This document shows, one piece after another, positions 46,147 to 57,054 of a DNA stretch of 64,000 nt. The stretch spans positions 4,216,001 to 4,280,000 of the forward strand of contig NZ_JQLI01000001.1 of the NCBI RefSeq assembly GCF_000744095.1, written 5' to 3'. Positions within the stretch are counted from its first letter, which is position 1. Each line of letters opens with the position of its first letter. The position numbers were made by a program, and so were the translations under genes. This DNA is from Cupriavidus necator A5-1 (GTDB lineage Bacteria; Pseudomonadota; Gammaproteobacteria; Burkholderiales; Burkholderiaceae). Below the pieces are notes generated by a model, which saw only the letters and a program-made list of their open reading frames with translations, had not been told where the DNA came from and did not search any database.

Positions 46147-46827
46147 TCAGGCCTTGAACACGTCAAACCCGTGCCGGTGCCGCGACACCACCAGGCTGAC
46201 CGGCAACTCGGGTGTCGGACCCTGCAGCGCGCGTTCGAGCACCTCGGCCTTGGTGGCGCCGCTGACCGCCAGGAACGCGCGCTCCGCCGCCAGCAGCGCG
46301 GCCAGGTTCAGCGTGATGCGCGCGTGCGGCGCGGCCGCCGGATGGGTGATCACATAGCCCGGCGTGGGATCGCTCAACGCGCTCTCCAGTTCGGGCGCAT
46401 CCGGGAACAGCGAGGCGGTGTGGCCGTCCTCGCCCATGCCCAACACGACCACGTCGGGCTGGCGGAAGGCGCGGTTGGCGCGCGCGACTGCCTGCCCGGG
46501 CTCGGCGGCATCCTGCGCATCGGCAATCAGCGGCACGAAGGCGGCGCTGGCGGCGGCTTCGCGCAGCAGGTGCGCGCGCACCAGCGCGGCGTTGCTGTCG
46601 GGATGGTCCGGCGGCACCACGCGCTCGTCGACCAGCGTGACCGTCACCGCTTCCCAGCGCACCGGCCGGTAGCGCAGGCGCTCGAACATCGCCACCGGCG
46701 AGCGTCCGCCCGAGACCGCCAGCACCGCCCACCCGTTCACGCGGATGGCAAGTTCCAGCGCATTGCTGATTGAGATGGCCAGCGCCTCGGCCTGGTCCAT
46801 TGGCGTGGGATGTTCAAACAGGCGCAT
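46147..46827 (-). CDS. pgl: 6-phosphogluconolactonase
   Basis: The 226-residue protein belongs to the NagB/SOL-type lactonases: WAVLAVSGGRSPVAMFERL near residue 33, TLVDERVVPPDHPDSN near residue 64, and the catalytic-region VLGMGEDGHTASLFP with His at about residue 135. It hydrolyses 6-phosphogluconolactone to 6-phosphogluconate in the oxidative pentose phosphate and Entner-Doudoroff routes. It follows zwf by 46 bp and precedes glk by 15 bp. Confidence 0.95.
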   Translation of the reverse strand: MRLFEHPTPMDQAEALAISISNALELAIRVNGWAVLAVSGGRSPVAMFERLRYRPVRWEAVTVTLVDERVVPPDHPDSNAALVRAHLLREAAASAAFVPLIADAQDAAEPGQAVARANRAFRQPDVVVLGMGEDGHTASLFPDAPELESALSDPTPGYVITHPAAAPHARITLNLAALLAAERAFLAVSGATKAEVLERALQGPTPELPVSLVVSRHRHGFDVFKA

Positions 46828-46873
46828 GATGGTTTCCTTTGCAAATCTGGCGGGCGCTACGGCGTGGCATCGC

Positions 46874-48337
<1,464 letters not shown>

Positions 48338-48449
48338 GCTGAGCTCCTTGATTCATTGTTACAGCCATTGAGGCCATGGCAGGCCCATCGAGGCCATGCA
48401 AGGCCGTGTTGCGGCCAGTTTACGTGAGTCGCCCCGGCTTGGCGAGGAA

Positions 48450-48468
48450 GCGTACCCATTTCTGCGTG
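48450..48468 (+). repeat. Dispersed 19-bp motif, copy 4
   Basis: GCGTACCCATTTCTGCGTG, one mismatch from consensus. It lies in the 189-bp zwf/edd intergenic region, 58 bp before the edd ATG and 112 bp before the zwf start, where the promoters must be. Confidence 0.88.
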
Positions 48469-48526
48469 CCCCGTGCAGTGCGCGGCAAAGTGAGCTAGGC
48501 TGAAGGCTCCCCCGCAGGAGAACCCC

Positions 48527-50425
48527 ATGCCACGTCATCCAGTGCTCGAGCGGGTCACCGCCCGCATCGTCTCCCGCAGCGCCGCCTCGCGCCAGGCTTA
48601 TCTCGACCGCACCCGCGCCATGGCCGGGCAGAAGGTCGAACGCGCGCAGCTCTCTTGTACCAACCTTGCCCATGCGGTGGCCGCGATGCCGGACGCCGCC
48701 AAGATCCGCCTGAAGGCCGACGAGCGGCCCAACCTGGCGATCGTCTCGGCCTATAACGACATGCTGTCGGCGCACCAGCCGCTGGCGGCCTACCCGCAAT
48801 GGATCAAGGAAGCCGCGCTCGAAGCCGGCGGCACCGCGCAGTTCGCGGGCGGCACGCCGGCGATGTGCGACGGCGTCACGCAGGGCCAGGACGGCATGGA
48901 CCTGTCGCTGTTCTCGCGCGATGTGATCGCGCTGGCGGCGGCGGTGGCGTTGTCGCACCAGATGTTCGATGCCGCGCTGTACCTGGGCGTCTGCGACAAG
49001 ATCGTGCCCGGGCTGGTGATGGGCGCGCTGTCGTTCGGCCACCTGCCGGCGGTGTTCGTGCCGGGCGGGCCGATGACCACCGGCATCGGCAACGACGAGA
49101 AAGCGCGCATCCGCCAGCTCTACGCGGAAGGCAAGATCGGCCGCCAGGAACTGCTCGAGGCCGAGACCCGCTCCTATCACGGCCCCGGCACCTGCACCTT
49201 CTACGGCACCGCCAATTCCAACCAGATGCTGATGGAAATGATGGGGCTGCACCTGCCGGGCACGGCCTTCGTCAATCCCAACACGCCGCTGCGCGAGGCG
49301 CTCACGCGCGAGGCCGCGCGCCAGGCGCTGAAGCTGGTGCATGGCGGCGAGCGCTACACGCCGGTGGCTGACGTGCTGGACGAGCGCGCCTTCGTCAACG
49401 GCATTGTCGGGCTGCTGGCGACCGGTGGCTCGACCAACCACACGCTGCACCTGATCGCGATGGCGCGCGTGGCTGGCATCGTGCTGAGCTGGGACGACTT
49501 CGACGAGCTTTCCGCCGTGGTCCCATTGCTGGCGCGCGTGTACCCGAACGGCAAGGCCGACGTGAACCAGTTCCAGGCCGCGGGCGGGTTGCCGGTGGTG
49601 ATCCGCGGGCTGCTGTCGCTGGGCCTGCTGCACGATGACGTGACCACCATCTTCGGCCACGGGCTGCAGGACTACACGCGCGAGCCGGTGCTGCGCGACG
49701 GCACGCTCACGTGGATCGACGGCCCGGCGGCGCCGCTCGACGACAGCATCGTATCCACCGCCGACAAGCCCTTTGCGCCGGACGGCGGCATCAAGGTGCT
49801 GGACGGCAAGCTGGGCCGCGCGGTGATCAAGACCTCGGCGGTCAAGCCAGAACACCAGGTGGTGCAGGCGCCGGCGATCGTGTTCGAGCACCAGGACGAC
49901 GTGCTGCACGCGTTCAAGCGCGGCGAGCTTGAGCGCGACTTCGTTGCGGTGCTGCCGTGGCAGGGCCCGGCCTCGTGCGGCATGCCGGAGCTGCACAAGC
50001 TCACCCCGACGCTGACGGTGCTGCAGGACCGCGGCTTCCATGTGGCGCTGGTCACCGACGGGCGCATGTCGGGCGCGTCGGGCAAGGTACCGGCGGCGAT
50101 CCACGTCTGCCCCGAGGCGTTGCGCGGCGGCGCCATCGGGCGCGTGCGCACCGGCGACGTGGTGCGCGTGGATGCGCCTGCGGGCGTGCTCGAGGTGCTG
50201 GTGCCCGCCGACGAATGGCAGGCACGCGAAGCGGCCCGTCCCGATCTCAGCGCCAACCGGCACGGTGTGGGGCGCGACCTGTTCGCGACCTTCCGCTGCC
50301 ATGTCAGCACCGCGGAGAGCGGGGCCTGCACGCTGTTTTCGGATGAAGGGGGGGAAAGCCACGAGGGCGACCAGACCCGGCATGGCCATGCGGGCGCGCG
50401 CGGCCGCGCAACGCACGCGGCCTGA
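48527..50425 (+). CDS. edd: Phosphogluconate dehydratase
   Basis: The 632-residue protein is an IlvD/Edd-family iron-sulfur dehydratase. Landmarks are AYNDMLSAHQPLAAYP, GGTPAMCDGVTQGQDGMDLS (cluster Cys region), RSYHGPGTCTFYGTANSNQM (Cys), and GRMSGASGKVPAAIHVCPEA near residue 515. It converts 6-phosphogluconate to KDPG, the first committed Entner-Doudoroff step. The KDPG aldolase gene (eda) is not adjacent. The last 25 residues are a His/Gly/Arg-rich tail beyond the usual end (E. coli Edd has 603). A CAGGAG site precedes the ATG. Confidence 0.96.
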   Translation: MPRHPVLERVTARIVSRSAASRQAYLDRTRAMAGQKVERAQLSCTNLAHAVAAMPDAAKIRLKADERPNLAIVSAYNDMLSAHQPLAAYPQWIKEAALEAGGTAQFAGGTPAMCDGVTQGQDGMDLSLFSRDVIALAAAVALSHQMFDAALYLGVCDKIVPGLVMGALSFGHLPAVFVPGGPMTTGIGNDEKARIRQLYAEGKIGRQELLEAETRSYHGPGTCTFYGTANSNQMLMEMMGLHLPGTAFVNPNTPLREALTREAARQALKLVHGGERYTPVADVLDERAFVNGIVGLLATGGSTNHTLHLIAMARVAGIVLSWDDFDELSAVVPLLARVYPNGKADVNQFQAAGGLPVVIRGLLSLGLLHDDVTTIFGHGLQDYTREPVLRDGTLTWIDGPAAPLDDSIVSTADKPFAPDGGIKVLDGKLGRAVIKTSAVKPEHQVVQAPAIVFEHQDDVLHAFKRGELERDFVAVLPWQGPASCGMPELHKLTPTLTVLQDRGFHVALVTDGRMSGASGKVPAAIHVCPEALRGGAIGRVRTGDVVRVDAPAGVLEVLVPADEWQAREAARPDLSANRHGVGRDLFATFRCHVSTAESGACTLFSDEGGESHEGDQTRHGHAGARGRATHAA

Positions 50426-50435
50426 ACGCCCGCGC

Positions 50436-51371
50436 TCAACCCAGGTTGTGCGCCGGCTGCCGCTGGCCACCGGCCGGCCGCGGCGCGGCGGGGGCGGGCG
50501 CGCCCTCGCTCACCTTCACCGCGCCGGGCACGGCTGACGCGCCCGGCACGTGCAGTTCCTGGATCGGCACGGCCAGCTTGCAGCCGGCGCCTTCCAGCAC
50601 TTGCTTGATGCGCTCGTAGAAGGCGAAGCGCACGTCCCAGTAATCATCGTTCGAAGTCCAGTAGCGCACGTTCAGCGTAATGCCCTGCTGCGTGTAGTTG
50701 ACCACCATGGTCTCCGGCACGGGCTCGTCCAGCAGGCGCGCCTCACGCGCCAGCATCTCGCGCAAGGCTTCCAGGCCGCGCTGCACGTCGCTGTCGAAGT
50801 TCACGGTGGCCTCGATGTCGGCGCGGCGCGTGGCGTTCTCGCTGTAGTTGGTGATCGCGCTACCCCACAGCTTGCCGTTGGGCACGCGCAGGCAGACGCC
50901 GTCGAAGGTGGTCAGCTCGGTCATGAAGAGGCCGGTCTCGCGCACGGTGCCGGCCACGCCCTGCGCATCGATGTACTGCCCCACGCGAAACGGCCGCAGC
51001 AGCACCAGCATGATGCCCGCGGCGATGTTTTGCAGCGTGCCCTGCAGCGCCAGCCCGATGGCAAGGCCCGCGGCGCCCAGCATGGCGATGATGCTGGCGG
51101 TCTGCACGCCGAACTGCGACAGCACCAGCACGATGGTCAGCACGCGCACCATCCACTGCAGCGCATTGGCCAGCAGCGGGCGCATCGTCGCATCCACGTG
51201 GGTGCCGCTGAGGGCGCGCCGCGTGGCCCCCGCCACGCGGCCTGACAACCACCAGCCGGCGATCAGGATCAGGAGGGCTGCCAGGCAGTTCATGCCCTGG
51301 TTGATGGCGAAGTGGACAAAGTAGGTCCAGCCCGCCTCCAGCTTGTCGGCGTCGATGAAGTTGAGGTCCAT
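50436..51371 (-). CDS. Mechanosensitive ion channel (MscS family)
   Basis: The 311-residue protein has three membrane helices in the first 125 residues. The pore-lining third helix contains GAAGLAIGLALQGTLQNIAAG, the MscS signature. The beta and alpha/beta cytoplasmic domains follow (VRETGLFMTELTTFDGVCL, NYSENATRRADIE). The C-terminal tail is Pro/Ala-rich. It should open under membrane tension on osmotic downshift. A GGAG site precedes the ATG. It is convergent with edd, 10 bp apart. Confidence 0.93.
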   Translation of the reverse strand: MDLNFIDADKLEAGWTYFVHFAINQGMNCLAALLILIAGWWLSGRVAGATRRALSGTHVDATMRPLLANALQWMVRVLTIVLVLSQFGVQTASIIAMLGAAGLAIGLALQGTLQNIAAGIMLVLLRPFRVGQYIDAQGVAGTVRETGLFMTELTTFDGVCLRVPNGKLWGSAITNYSENATRRADIEATVNFDSDVQRGLEALREMLAREARLLDEPVPETMVVNYTQQGITLNVRYWTSNDDYWDVRFAFYERIKQVLEGAGCKLAVPIQELHVPGASAVPGAVKVSEGAPAPAAPRPAGGQRQPAHNLG

Positions 51372-51434
51372 GGGAGCGGCTCCGTTGTAGTCCAGGTTGT
51401 GATCGGATCTGGTGGCGTTGCCGCAGTCTGCGCG

Positions 51435-51453
51435 GCGTACCCGTTTCTGCGTG
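51435..51453 (+). repeat. Dispersed 19-bp motif, copy 5
   Basis: Exact consensus copy, 64 bp upstream of the MscS gene start. It is opposed in orientation to copy 6, 411 bp away. Confidence 0.9.
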
Positions 51454-51863
51454 CTGCGACGGGATTCGGTGTCGCGTCCGGCCAAATAGCGATCGGCGTC
51501 TGATTTGACAAATTGATGTACGTTGAATACATGTTGTCAGACGATCATCGACAAAGACGGGGCGCGCACCACAGAGTAGGTGACAAGCAAAGCGGGTATT
51601 GGTTTCCGGCCGAAGCGAGGCCGCGCCAATGCCGGACCCGCCAGGCCTTACTGGGTAAGGGCTGGGCCGGATCAGCGAGTTGCGTCAAACGTTGCGAGGA
51701 AGCACTGGGTACGGTGTGTCCGGTCGCTGTGATGGCGATGGACCGCCAGGATGTGTGGGGGACAGCGTGCTGCTGGCCAGCCAGCGGGCGACGCGAGCAA
51801 CTTTCAGCGACGAAAGTTGGCGGGCGGACCTCGGATTACCGGGCCGGCGGCACCTCGGACCCG

Positions 51864-51882
51864 CACGCAGAAACGGGTACGC
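51864..51882 (-). repeat. Dispersed 19-bp motif, copy 6
   Basis: CACGCAGAAACGGGTACGC on the plus strand: an exact copy in the opposite orientation. It ends 29 bp beyond the stop of the MFS gene. Confidence 0.9.
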
Positions 51883-51911
51883 TTGGCGTCCGCCGCGCTC
51901 GACAACGGGCT

Positions 51912-53159
51912 TCAGGCCGGATGGTCGTGCAGCTTGTCGCGCGAGGCCAGCGCCGGGAACAGCCGCATCCACGCCGCCACCACCAGCAGCGTGCCGACAC
52001 CGCCCAGGATCACCGCGCCCACCGGGCCGAACAGTGCCGCGGTGACGCCGGACTCGAACTCGCCCAGCTGGTTTGACGCGCCGATGAACACCGAATTGAC
52101 GGCGCCGACGCGTCCGCGCATGTCGTCCGGGGTATCGAGCTGGACCAGCGTGGAGCGCACCACCACGCTGATCATGTCGGAGGCACCCAGCACCACCAGC
52201 GCCGCCATCGACAACGGCAGCCAGGTCGACACACCGAACACCACGGTGGCCACGCCAAACACCGCCACCGCGCCAAACATGGTGCGTCCGGCGCGCCGGT
52301 TCAGCGGATGTCGCGCCAGCCACAACGCCATCGCCAGCGCGCCGATCGCGGGTGAGGAGCGCAGCAGGCCCAGGCCCCACGGGCCGGTGTGCAGGATGTC
52401 GCGCGCATAGATCGGCAGCAGCGCCGCGGCGCCGCCCAGCAGCACGGCGAACAGGTCCAGCGAGATCGCGCCGAGCAGCACCGGCCGGCTGCGGATATAG
52501 GCAAAACCGGCAAAGACCGTGCGCACGCTGACCGGTGCGGTCAGGCGCTGCGCCGCCTGGCGCAGCCGGATACCGCTGACCAGCACGGCGGCGATGGTGA
52601 ACAGCGTCGCGCTCAGCGCGTAGACCACGCCCGGCCCCGCCACATAGGCAAAGCCGCCGATGGCCGGGCCGATGATGATGGCGGTCTGTCCGGCCGAACT
52701 CGCCAGCGCCACCGCGCGCGGCAACTGGCGCGGCGTCACCACGCTGGGCAGCAGCGCCTGCAGCGTTGGGTTCTCGAACGCGCGCGTGGCGCCGATCAGC
52801 GCGACAAAGAGAAAGATATGGTGGCTGTCGATCCAGCCGGTCAGGCTCGCCACCGCCATGCCCGCGGCCAGCAGCGCCTCGATCGACTGGCAGGTACGCA
52901 CGATGCGGCGCCGGTCGAAGCGGTCGGCCACGTGGCCCGACATCAGGATCAGCACCACCGAGGGCAGGAACTGCACTAGGCCAACCATGCCGAGCATCAG
53001 CGGGTCGCGCGTCAGGTCATACATCTGCCAGCCCACCGCCACCGTAAAGATCTGGTAGCCGATGGTGGTACACAGGCGTGCGAACCAGTAGCGGCGAAAA
53101 ACGGCGTCGCCGAAGACGCTGTCCGGCTCGGCGGCCGGGACGGTGGCAGGGGAAGACAT
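51912..53159 (-). CDS. MFS transporter (EntS-like MFS_3 group)
   Basis: The 415-residue protein has 12 predicted helices. The N-terminal half carries GHVADRFDRRRIVRTCQ, the MFS loop 2-3 motif; DTPDDMRGRVGAVNSVFIGASNQLG near residue 345 is typical of the enterobactin-exporter-like (MFS_3) group. It probably exports a siderophore, drug or metabolite, but no biosynthetic cluster is adjacent to identify the cargo. It lies downstream of prfC, separated by a terminator. Confidence 0.9.
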   Translation of the reverse strand: MSSPATVPAAEPDSVFGDAVFRRYWFARLCTTIGYQIFTVAVGWQMYDLTRDPLMLGMVGLVQFLPSVVLILMSGHVADRFDRRRIVRTCQSIEALLAAGMAVASLTGWIDSHHIFLFVALIGATRAFENPTLQALLPSVVTPRQLPRAVALASSAGQTAIIIGPAIGGFAYVAGPGVVYALSATLFTIAAVLVSGIRLRQAAQRLTAPVSVRTVFAGFAYIRSRPVLLGAISLDLFAVLLGGAAALLPIYARDILHTGPWGLGLLRSSPAIGALAMALWLARHPLNRRAGRTMFGAVAVFGVATVVFGVSTWLPLSMAALVVLGASDMISVVVRSTLVQLDTPDDMRGRVGAVNSVFIGASNQLGEFESGVTAALFGPVGAVILGGVGTLLVVAAWMRLFPALASRDKLHDHPA

Positions 53160-53367
53160 GGAGGCAGGAGCGAGGTGCGGGGAGATTGCTGTGCGTCACG
53201 ATCCGCCGGGACACCGGCCGGGCCGTCGGGGCCAGCGGCTGGGTGCGTGCGGCGCACAAAGGCAAGATTCTAAAGCGCCTGCTGAATTGCTGCATACAGA
53301 TGCCGACAATCGCACACCTTGATTGGGCAAATGCCGACCGTAGATGTCGGCATTACGCCTCTCCTCT

Positions 53368-53401
53368 GGCAAAACGGCCCGCAATTGCGAGCCGTTTTGC
53401 C
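53368..53401 (-). terminator. Hairpin terminator of prfC
   Basis: A perfect 11-bp stem GGCAAAACGGC / GCCGTTTTGCC (53368-53378 and 53391-53401) with a 12-nt loop lies 19 bp after the prfC stop. The A/T run is built into the stem, so it may work in both directions. Confidence 0.75.
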
Positions 53402-53420
53402 TTTCAGATGCTGTGCGCGA

Positions 53421-55022
53421 TTACACGATCTCGCGCGTCTCCAAGAACTGCAGGTTCGGGAAACGCTCCTGCGTCAGCCGCAGGTTGACCATGCTGGGCG
53501 CCAGGTAGACGTGGTCGCCCGCGCCATCCAGCGCAACGTTGTGCCCGGCCTTGGCAATCAGCTTCTCGATCTCCGCCGCATCGCCCTTGAGCCAGCGCGC
53601 GGTGGCGCATTCATGCGATTCGAAGATGGCATCGACGCCGTACTCATGCTCCAGCCGGTGCGCCACCACATCGAACTGCAGGATGCCGACCGCGCCCAGC
53701 ACCAGGTCGTTCGAGGCGAGCGGGCGGAACATCTGCGTGGCGCCTTCTTCCGCCAGCTGCTGCAAACCCTTCTGCAGCTGCTTGACCTTGAGCGGGTTGT
53801 TCAGGCGCGCGCGGCGGAAGAATTCGGGTGCGAACGAGGGGATGCCGGTGAACTTGAGCGGCTCGCCCTCGCTGAAGACATCGCCCAGGCGGATGGTGCC
53901 GTGGTTGGGCACGCCGATGATGTCGCCGGCGTACGCTTCCTCGGTGGTGTTGCGGTCCTGCGCCATGAAGGTGATGGCGTTGTTGATCGCCACGGTCTTG
54001 CCGGCCGACACGTGCAGCAGCTTCATGCCGCGCTCGAAGCGGCCCGAGCATACCCGCACGAAGGCGATGCGGTCGCGGTGGCGCGGGTCCATGTTGGCCT
54101 GGATCTTGAAGACGAAGCCGGTGAACTTGTTTTCCTGCGGCTCGACCACGCGCGATTCAGTGTCGCGTGCCAGCGGCGGCGGCGACAGCTCGCACAGCGC
54201 GTCAAGCAGCGACTGCACGCCGAAGTTGTTGATCGCCGAGCCGAAGTACACCGGCGTCTGCCTGCCGTTGAGGAACGCTTCCTTGTCGAACGTGTGCGAG
54301 GCGCCGCGCACCAGCTCGATCTCGATGCGCAGCTCTTCGGCCTGGCTGCCCAGGATGCGGTCGAGCTCGGGATTGTCCAGGCCGTCCAGGATCGCCGCAG
54401 TGCCCTTGTCGCCGTGCGGGTCGAACAGCTGTACCTTGTCGTCGATCAGGTGGTACACGCCGCGGAAGGCCTTGCCCATGCCGATCGGCCAGGTCATCGG
54501 CGCGCACTGGATCTGCAGCACGTCCTCGATTTCATCGAGCAGCTCGATCGGCGAGCGGCCCTCGCGGTCGAGCTTGTTGATAAAGGTGAGGATGGGCGTG
54601 TCACGCAGGCGGCAGACGTTGAGCAGCTTGATGGTCTGCGCTTCCACGCCGTTGACCGAGTCGATCACCATCACCGCGGAGTCGACCGCGGTCAGCGTGC
54701 GGTAGGTGTCTTCGGAGAAGTCCTCGTGGCCCGGGGTGTCGAGCAGGTTGACGATGTTCTCCTGCGCGTTGCCCGCCTTGGTCTCGCGACGGTACGGAAA
54801 CTGCATCACCGACGACGTGACCGAGATGCCGCGCTGCTTTTCCAGTTCCATCCAGTCGGAGGTGGCGTGGCGGTCGGCCTTGCGCGCGCGCACTTCGCCC
54901 GCGACCTGGATGGCGCCGCCGAACCACAGCAGCTTTTCGGTCAGGGTCGTCTTGCCCGCGTCGGGGTGGGAGATGATGGCAAAGGTGCGACGACGCGCAA
55001 TTTCAGAAACGAGCGAGCTCAC
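53421..55022 (-). CDS. prfC: Peptide chain release factor 3
   Basis: The 533-residue GTPase has all G motifs: P-loop SHPDAGKTTLTEKLL, switch I region RGISVTSS, DTPGHEDFSEDTYR and NKLDREGRSP. Domain II and the RF3 C-terminal domain (RPLASNDLVLGAVGILQFDV) follow. RF3 recycles RF1/RF2 after termination. The GTG at 55022 gives the usual VSEIARRRTFAIISHPDAGK start; a longer TTG start adds 24 unusual residues. The Shine-Dalgarno sequence is poor, so the start is likely but not certain. Confidence 0.95.
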   Translation of the reverse strand: MSSLVSEIARRRTFAIISHPDAGKTTLTEKLLWFGGAIQVAGEVRARKADRHATSDWMELEKQRGISVTSSVMQFPYRRETKAGNAQENIVNLLDTPGHEDFSEDTYRTLTAVDSAVMVIDSVNGVEAQTIKLLNVCRLRDTPILTFINKLDREGRSPIELLDEIEDVLQIQCAPMTWPIGMGKAFRGVYHLIDDKVQLFDPHGDKGTAAILDGLDNPELDRILGSQAEELRIEIELVRGASHTFDKEAFLNGRQTPVYFGSAINNFGVQSLLDALCELSPPPLARDTESRVVEPQENKFTGFVFKIQANMDPRHRDRIAFVRVCSGRFERGMKLLHVSAGKTVAINNAITFMAQDRNTTEEAYAGDIIGVPNHGTIRLGDVFSEGEPLKFTGIPSFAPEFFRRARLNNPLKVKQLQKGLQQLAEEGATQMFRPLASNDLVLGAVGILQFDVVAHRLEHEYGVDAIFESHECATARWLKGDAAEIEKLIAKAGHNVALDGAGDHVYLAPSMVNLRLTQERFPNLQFLETREIV

Positions 55023-55233
55023 GGCAGCGGAGTTTGACTGGGAAATATTGGATGGGGCCCGGCGGGTGGCCGGAACCAGGTCCGGCAGCGCCAACGGGGG
55101 GCGGTGGGCCGGGCCCTGCGGGCACGCGAGGGAATGAATGGGGCGCTATTTTACCGGTTCGCGCGGTGGCGCGGGCTGAATCGGCCGGCGATGCTTCTGA
55201 TTCAGCCGCTTACTTCTCCGCTTACCTCTCCGA

Positions 55234-56277
55234 TCACTCCGCCAGCTTTTCCGCCGGCTTGCCGCGCAGGCTGCCGAACTGCAGCGCGTACTGGCGCGTC
55301 AGCTCGGCGCCAAAGAAGAAGATCTGCGCCGAGTAATACACCCACAGCATCAGCGCCACCAACGAGCCCGCGGCCCCGTAGGAAGAGGCCACGGCGCTGT
55401 TGCCCAGGTAGATGCCGATCAGACGCTTGCCCATCGAGAACAGCAGCGCGGTGATGACCGCGCCCATGGTGACGTCGCGCCAGGCGATGCGCGCGTTGGG
55501 CAGCATCTTGAAAATCACCGCGAACAGCGTCGTCACCACGGCAAAGGAAAAGGCGGTCGAGATCACGTCCGCGACCGGCGCGAACCACGACTGGGTCCAT
55601 AGCTGGCCCCAGATGCGCTCGACCACGGCCAGCGCCGCATTGACGATCAGCGACACCAACAGCATGAAGGCCAGCACCAGCACCAGGCTGAACGACAGCA
55701 GCCGCGCGCGCAGCAGTTGGCGCCAGCCGGCGGTCTTGGGCACCGGTACATGCCAGATGTCGTCCAGGCTGCTCTTGAGCTCCACAAAGGCGCTGGTGGC
55801 GCCAACGATCAGGATGCCCATCGCGATCAGCGCGGCCGCGCCGCTGCCGCCGGCGCGGTGCGTGGCCGCCAGGATCTCCTGGATCGCGGCGGCGCCCTGC
55901 TCGCCCACCAGGCCCTGGATCTGCGAAAAGATCTCGCCGCGCGCGGCTTCCGCGCCGAAGAACAGGCCAGCGATGGAAATCACCAGCACCAGGATGGGCG
56001 CCAGCGAGAACAGCATGTAGAACGAGAGCGCCGCGCCCTTGCTGGCCGCGCGATGGTCGAACCATGAGCTGACGGCCGCGATGACCACGCGCAGGGTGCG
56101 CGCGCCGGTATGGCGGTCCGGCAGCCAGAGCGGGCGGTTGGGCCGGGGCTGCGGGGTCCCGCTGCCGGCGGAAGGAGGGGACGGGTGCTCGGTCTTGTCG
56201 GTCACGGCCTGTGCGCTTGCCCGCGGCCGCATGCCAGGGGCGTCTGCCGCCGCATGTCGGGGGGCGTCTGCGTTCAT
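55234..56277 (-). CDS. YihY/virulence factor BrkB family membrane protein
   Basis: The 347-residue protein has a Pro/Ala-rich cytoplasmic N-terminus (residues 1-60) and then six membrane helices. Family signatures are AAVSSWFDHRAASKGAALSF, then YMLFSLAPILVLVISIAGLFFG, and a final GSLVALMLWVYYSAQIFFFGAELTRQYA. YihY/BrkB proteins are putative transporters with no proven substrate (the RNase BN name is a historic error). An alternative ATG four codons upstream exists at 56289. The short lipoprotein gene is divergent from it. Confidence 0.9.
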   Translation of the reverse strand: MNADAPRHAAADAPGMRPRASAQAVTDKTEHPSPPSAGSGTPQPRPNRPLWLPDRHTGARTLRVVIAAVSSWFDHRAASKGAALSFYMLFSLAPILVLVISIAGLFFGAEAARGEIFSQIQGLVGEQGAAAIQEILAATHRAGGSGAAALIAMGILIVGATSAFVELKSSLDDIWHVPVPKTAGWRQLLRARLLSFSLVLVLAFMLLVSLIVNAALAVVERIWGQLWTQSWFAPVADVISTAFSFAVVTTLFAVIFKMLPNARIAWRDVTMGAVITALLFSMGKRLIGIYLGNSAVASSYGAAGSLVALMLWVYYSAQIFFFGAELTRQYALQFGSLRGKPAEKLAE

Positions 56278-56393
56278 GATACTGCGCATTGCGGGCTTTG
56301 CCCAACCGGCGCGCCGGGGGCGACCTGCTACAGTAAGACCAGGCACACCTGCCGGCGCATCCGTTGCCCGCGCGCCGGCGCATGGAGGCACAC

Positions 56394-56594
56394 GTGACCC
56401 CGATTCTCTCCGCCCGCCCGGTGGCCGCACTCCTGATCATCGGCGTGCTGGGCTGCGCCGGCTGCGAACGCAGCCAGCCGGGCCCCAAGCCCATTTCCGG
56501 GACGGCGTCCGACCGCCCTGCCGCGGGCACAGCCGCCACGCCCGCCAACCCGAACTCGTCCAGCTTGCCCCCGGCATCGGGTCCGGCCCGCTGA
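56394..56594 (+). CDS. Small lipoprotein
   Basis: The 66-residue protein starts at GTG, five bases after a perfect GGAGG. A hydrophobic stretch (PVAALLIIGVLGC) ends in a lipobox (VLGC or CAGC), followed by a low-complexity Ser/Pro/Ala tail with no further Cys. It is probably a small outer-membrane lipoprotein of unknown role. A copy of the dispersed motif lies 15 bp after the stop. Confidence 0.7.
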   Translation: MTPILSARPVAALLIIGVLGCAGCERSQPGPKPISGTASDRPAAGTAATPANPNSSSLPPASGPAR

Positions 56595-56608
56595 ACGCGC
56601 CCGCGCGG

Positions 56609-56627
56609 GCGTACCCGTTTCTGCGTG
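56609..56627 (+). repeat. Dispersed 19-bp motif, copy 7
   Basis: Exact consensus copy, 15 bp after the stop of the small lipoprotein gene. Confidence 0.9.
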
Positions 56628-57054
56628 GCTCGCGGGCCGGCACGCACGCGCTGATCCGGGCTCACTGAAGCCCGTGAGTTGGAGGAAAGCCTTGCCGTTG
56701 CCGACGCCGTCATGCGGGCGCGCGGGGGCGGGCGCCGTTGCCGACGTGTGGCCAGCGCCTTTGCCCGCGCCCGCCGTTGTCCACGCCGTTACGCAAGTGC
56801 AAGGCTGATGTAACGCAAGTTTCAAACGTGCAACGGGGTGCAATGTCGCCCCGGCGCGGATGCCGGGGCGCGCTATCCCGCACCCGGCGCGCGCCACGGG
56901 CAGCATGCGCTGCACGGTTGCGGCCACCGCGCGCTGGGGCGCTTTGCGCACGCGTTACAGCGGCGAAACCGATTGGTCCGCCAGCGGGCGAGCGTGCCCC
57001 GCAGCGATTCGGCCAGCTCCCGCAAAGCCGCGTGGCACAAGGCTCTGCGGCCAT

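Larger units (their letters stand above)
51372..51911. other. Intergenic region with two opposed 19-bp motif copies
   Basis: About 540 bp between the MscS gene and the MFS gene. It contains copies 5 and 6 of the dispersed motif facing each other, and a TTGTCAGACGA palindrome-like element at 51534-51544. A plus-strand frame from 51513 encodes no recognisable protein. I see no gene. Confidence 0.65.

Noticed and set aside
51534..51544. TTGTCAGACGA, a FadR/GntR-like operator
   Set aside because: Short, one half imperfect, and no target or GntR gene nearby; expected by chance at this level.
51513..52076. Possible 187-codon gene in the MscS/MFS intergenic region
   Set aside because: No ribosome-binding site or family resemblance; it runs through a motif copy and into the MFS gene on the other strand.
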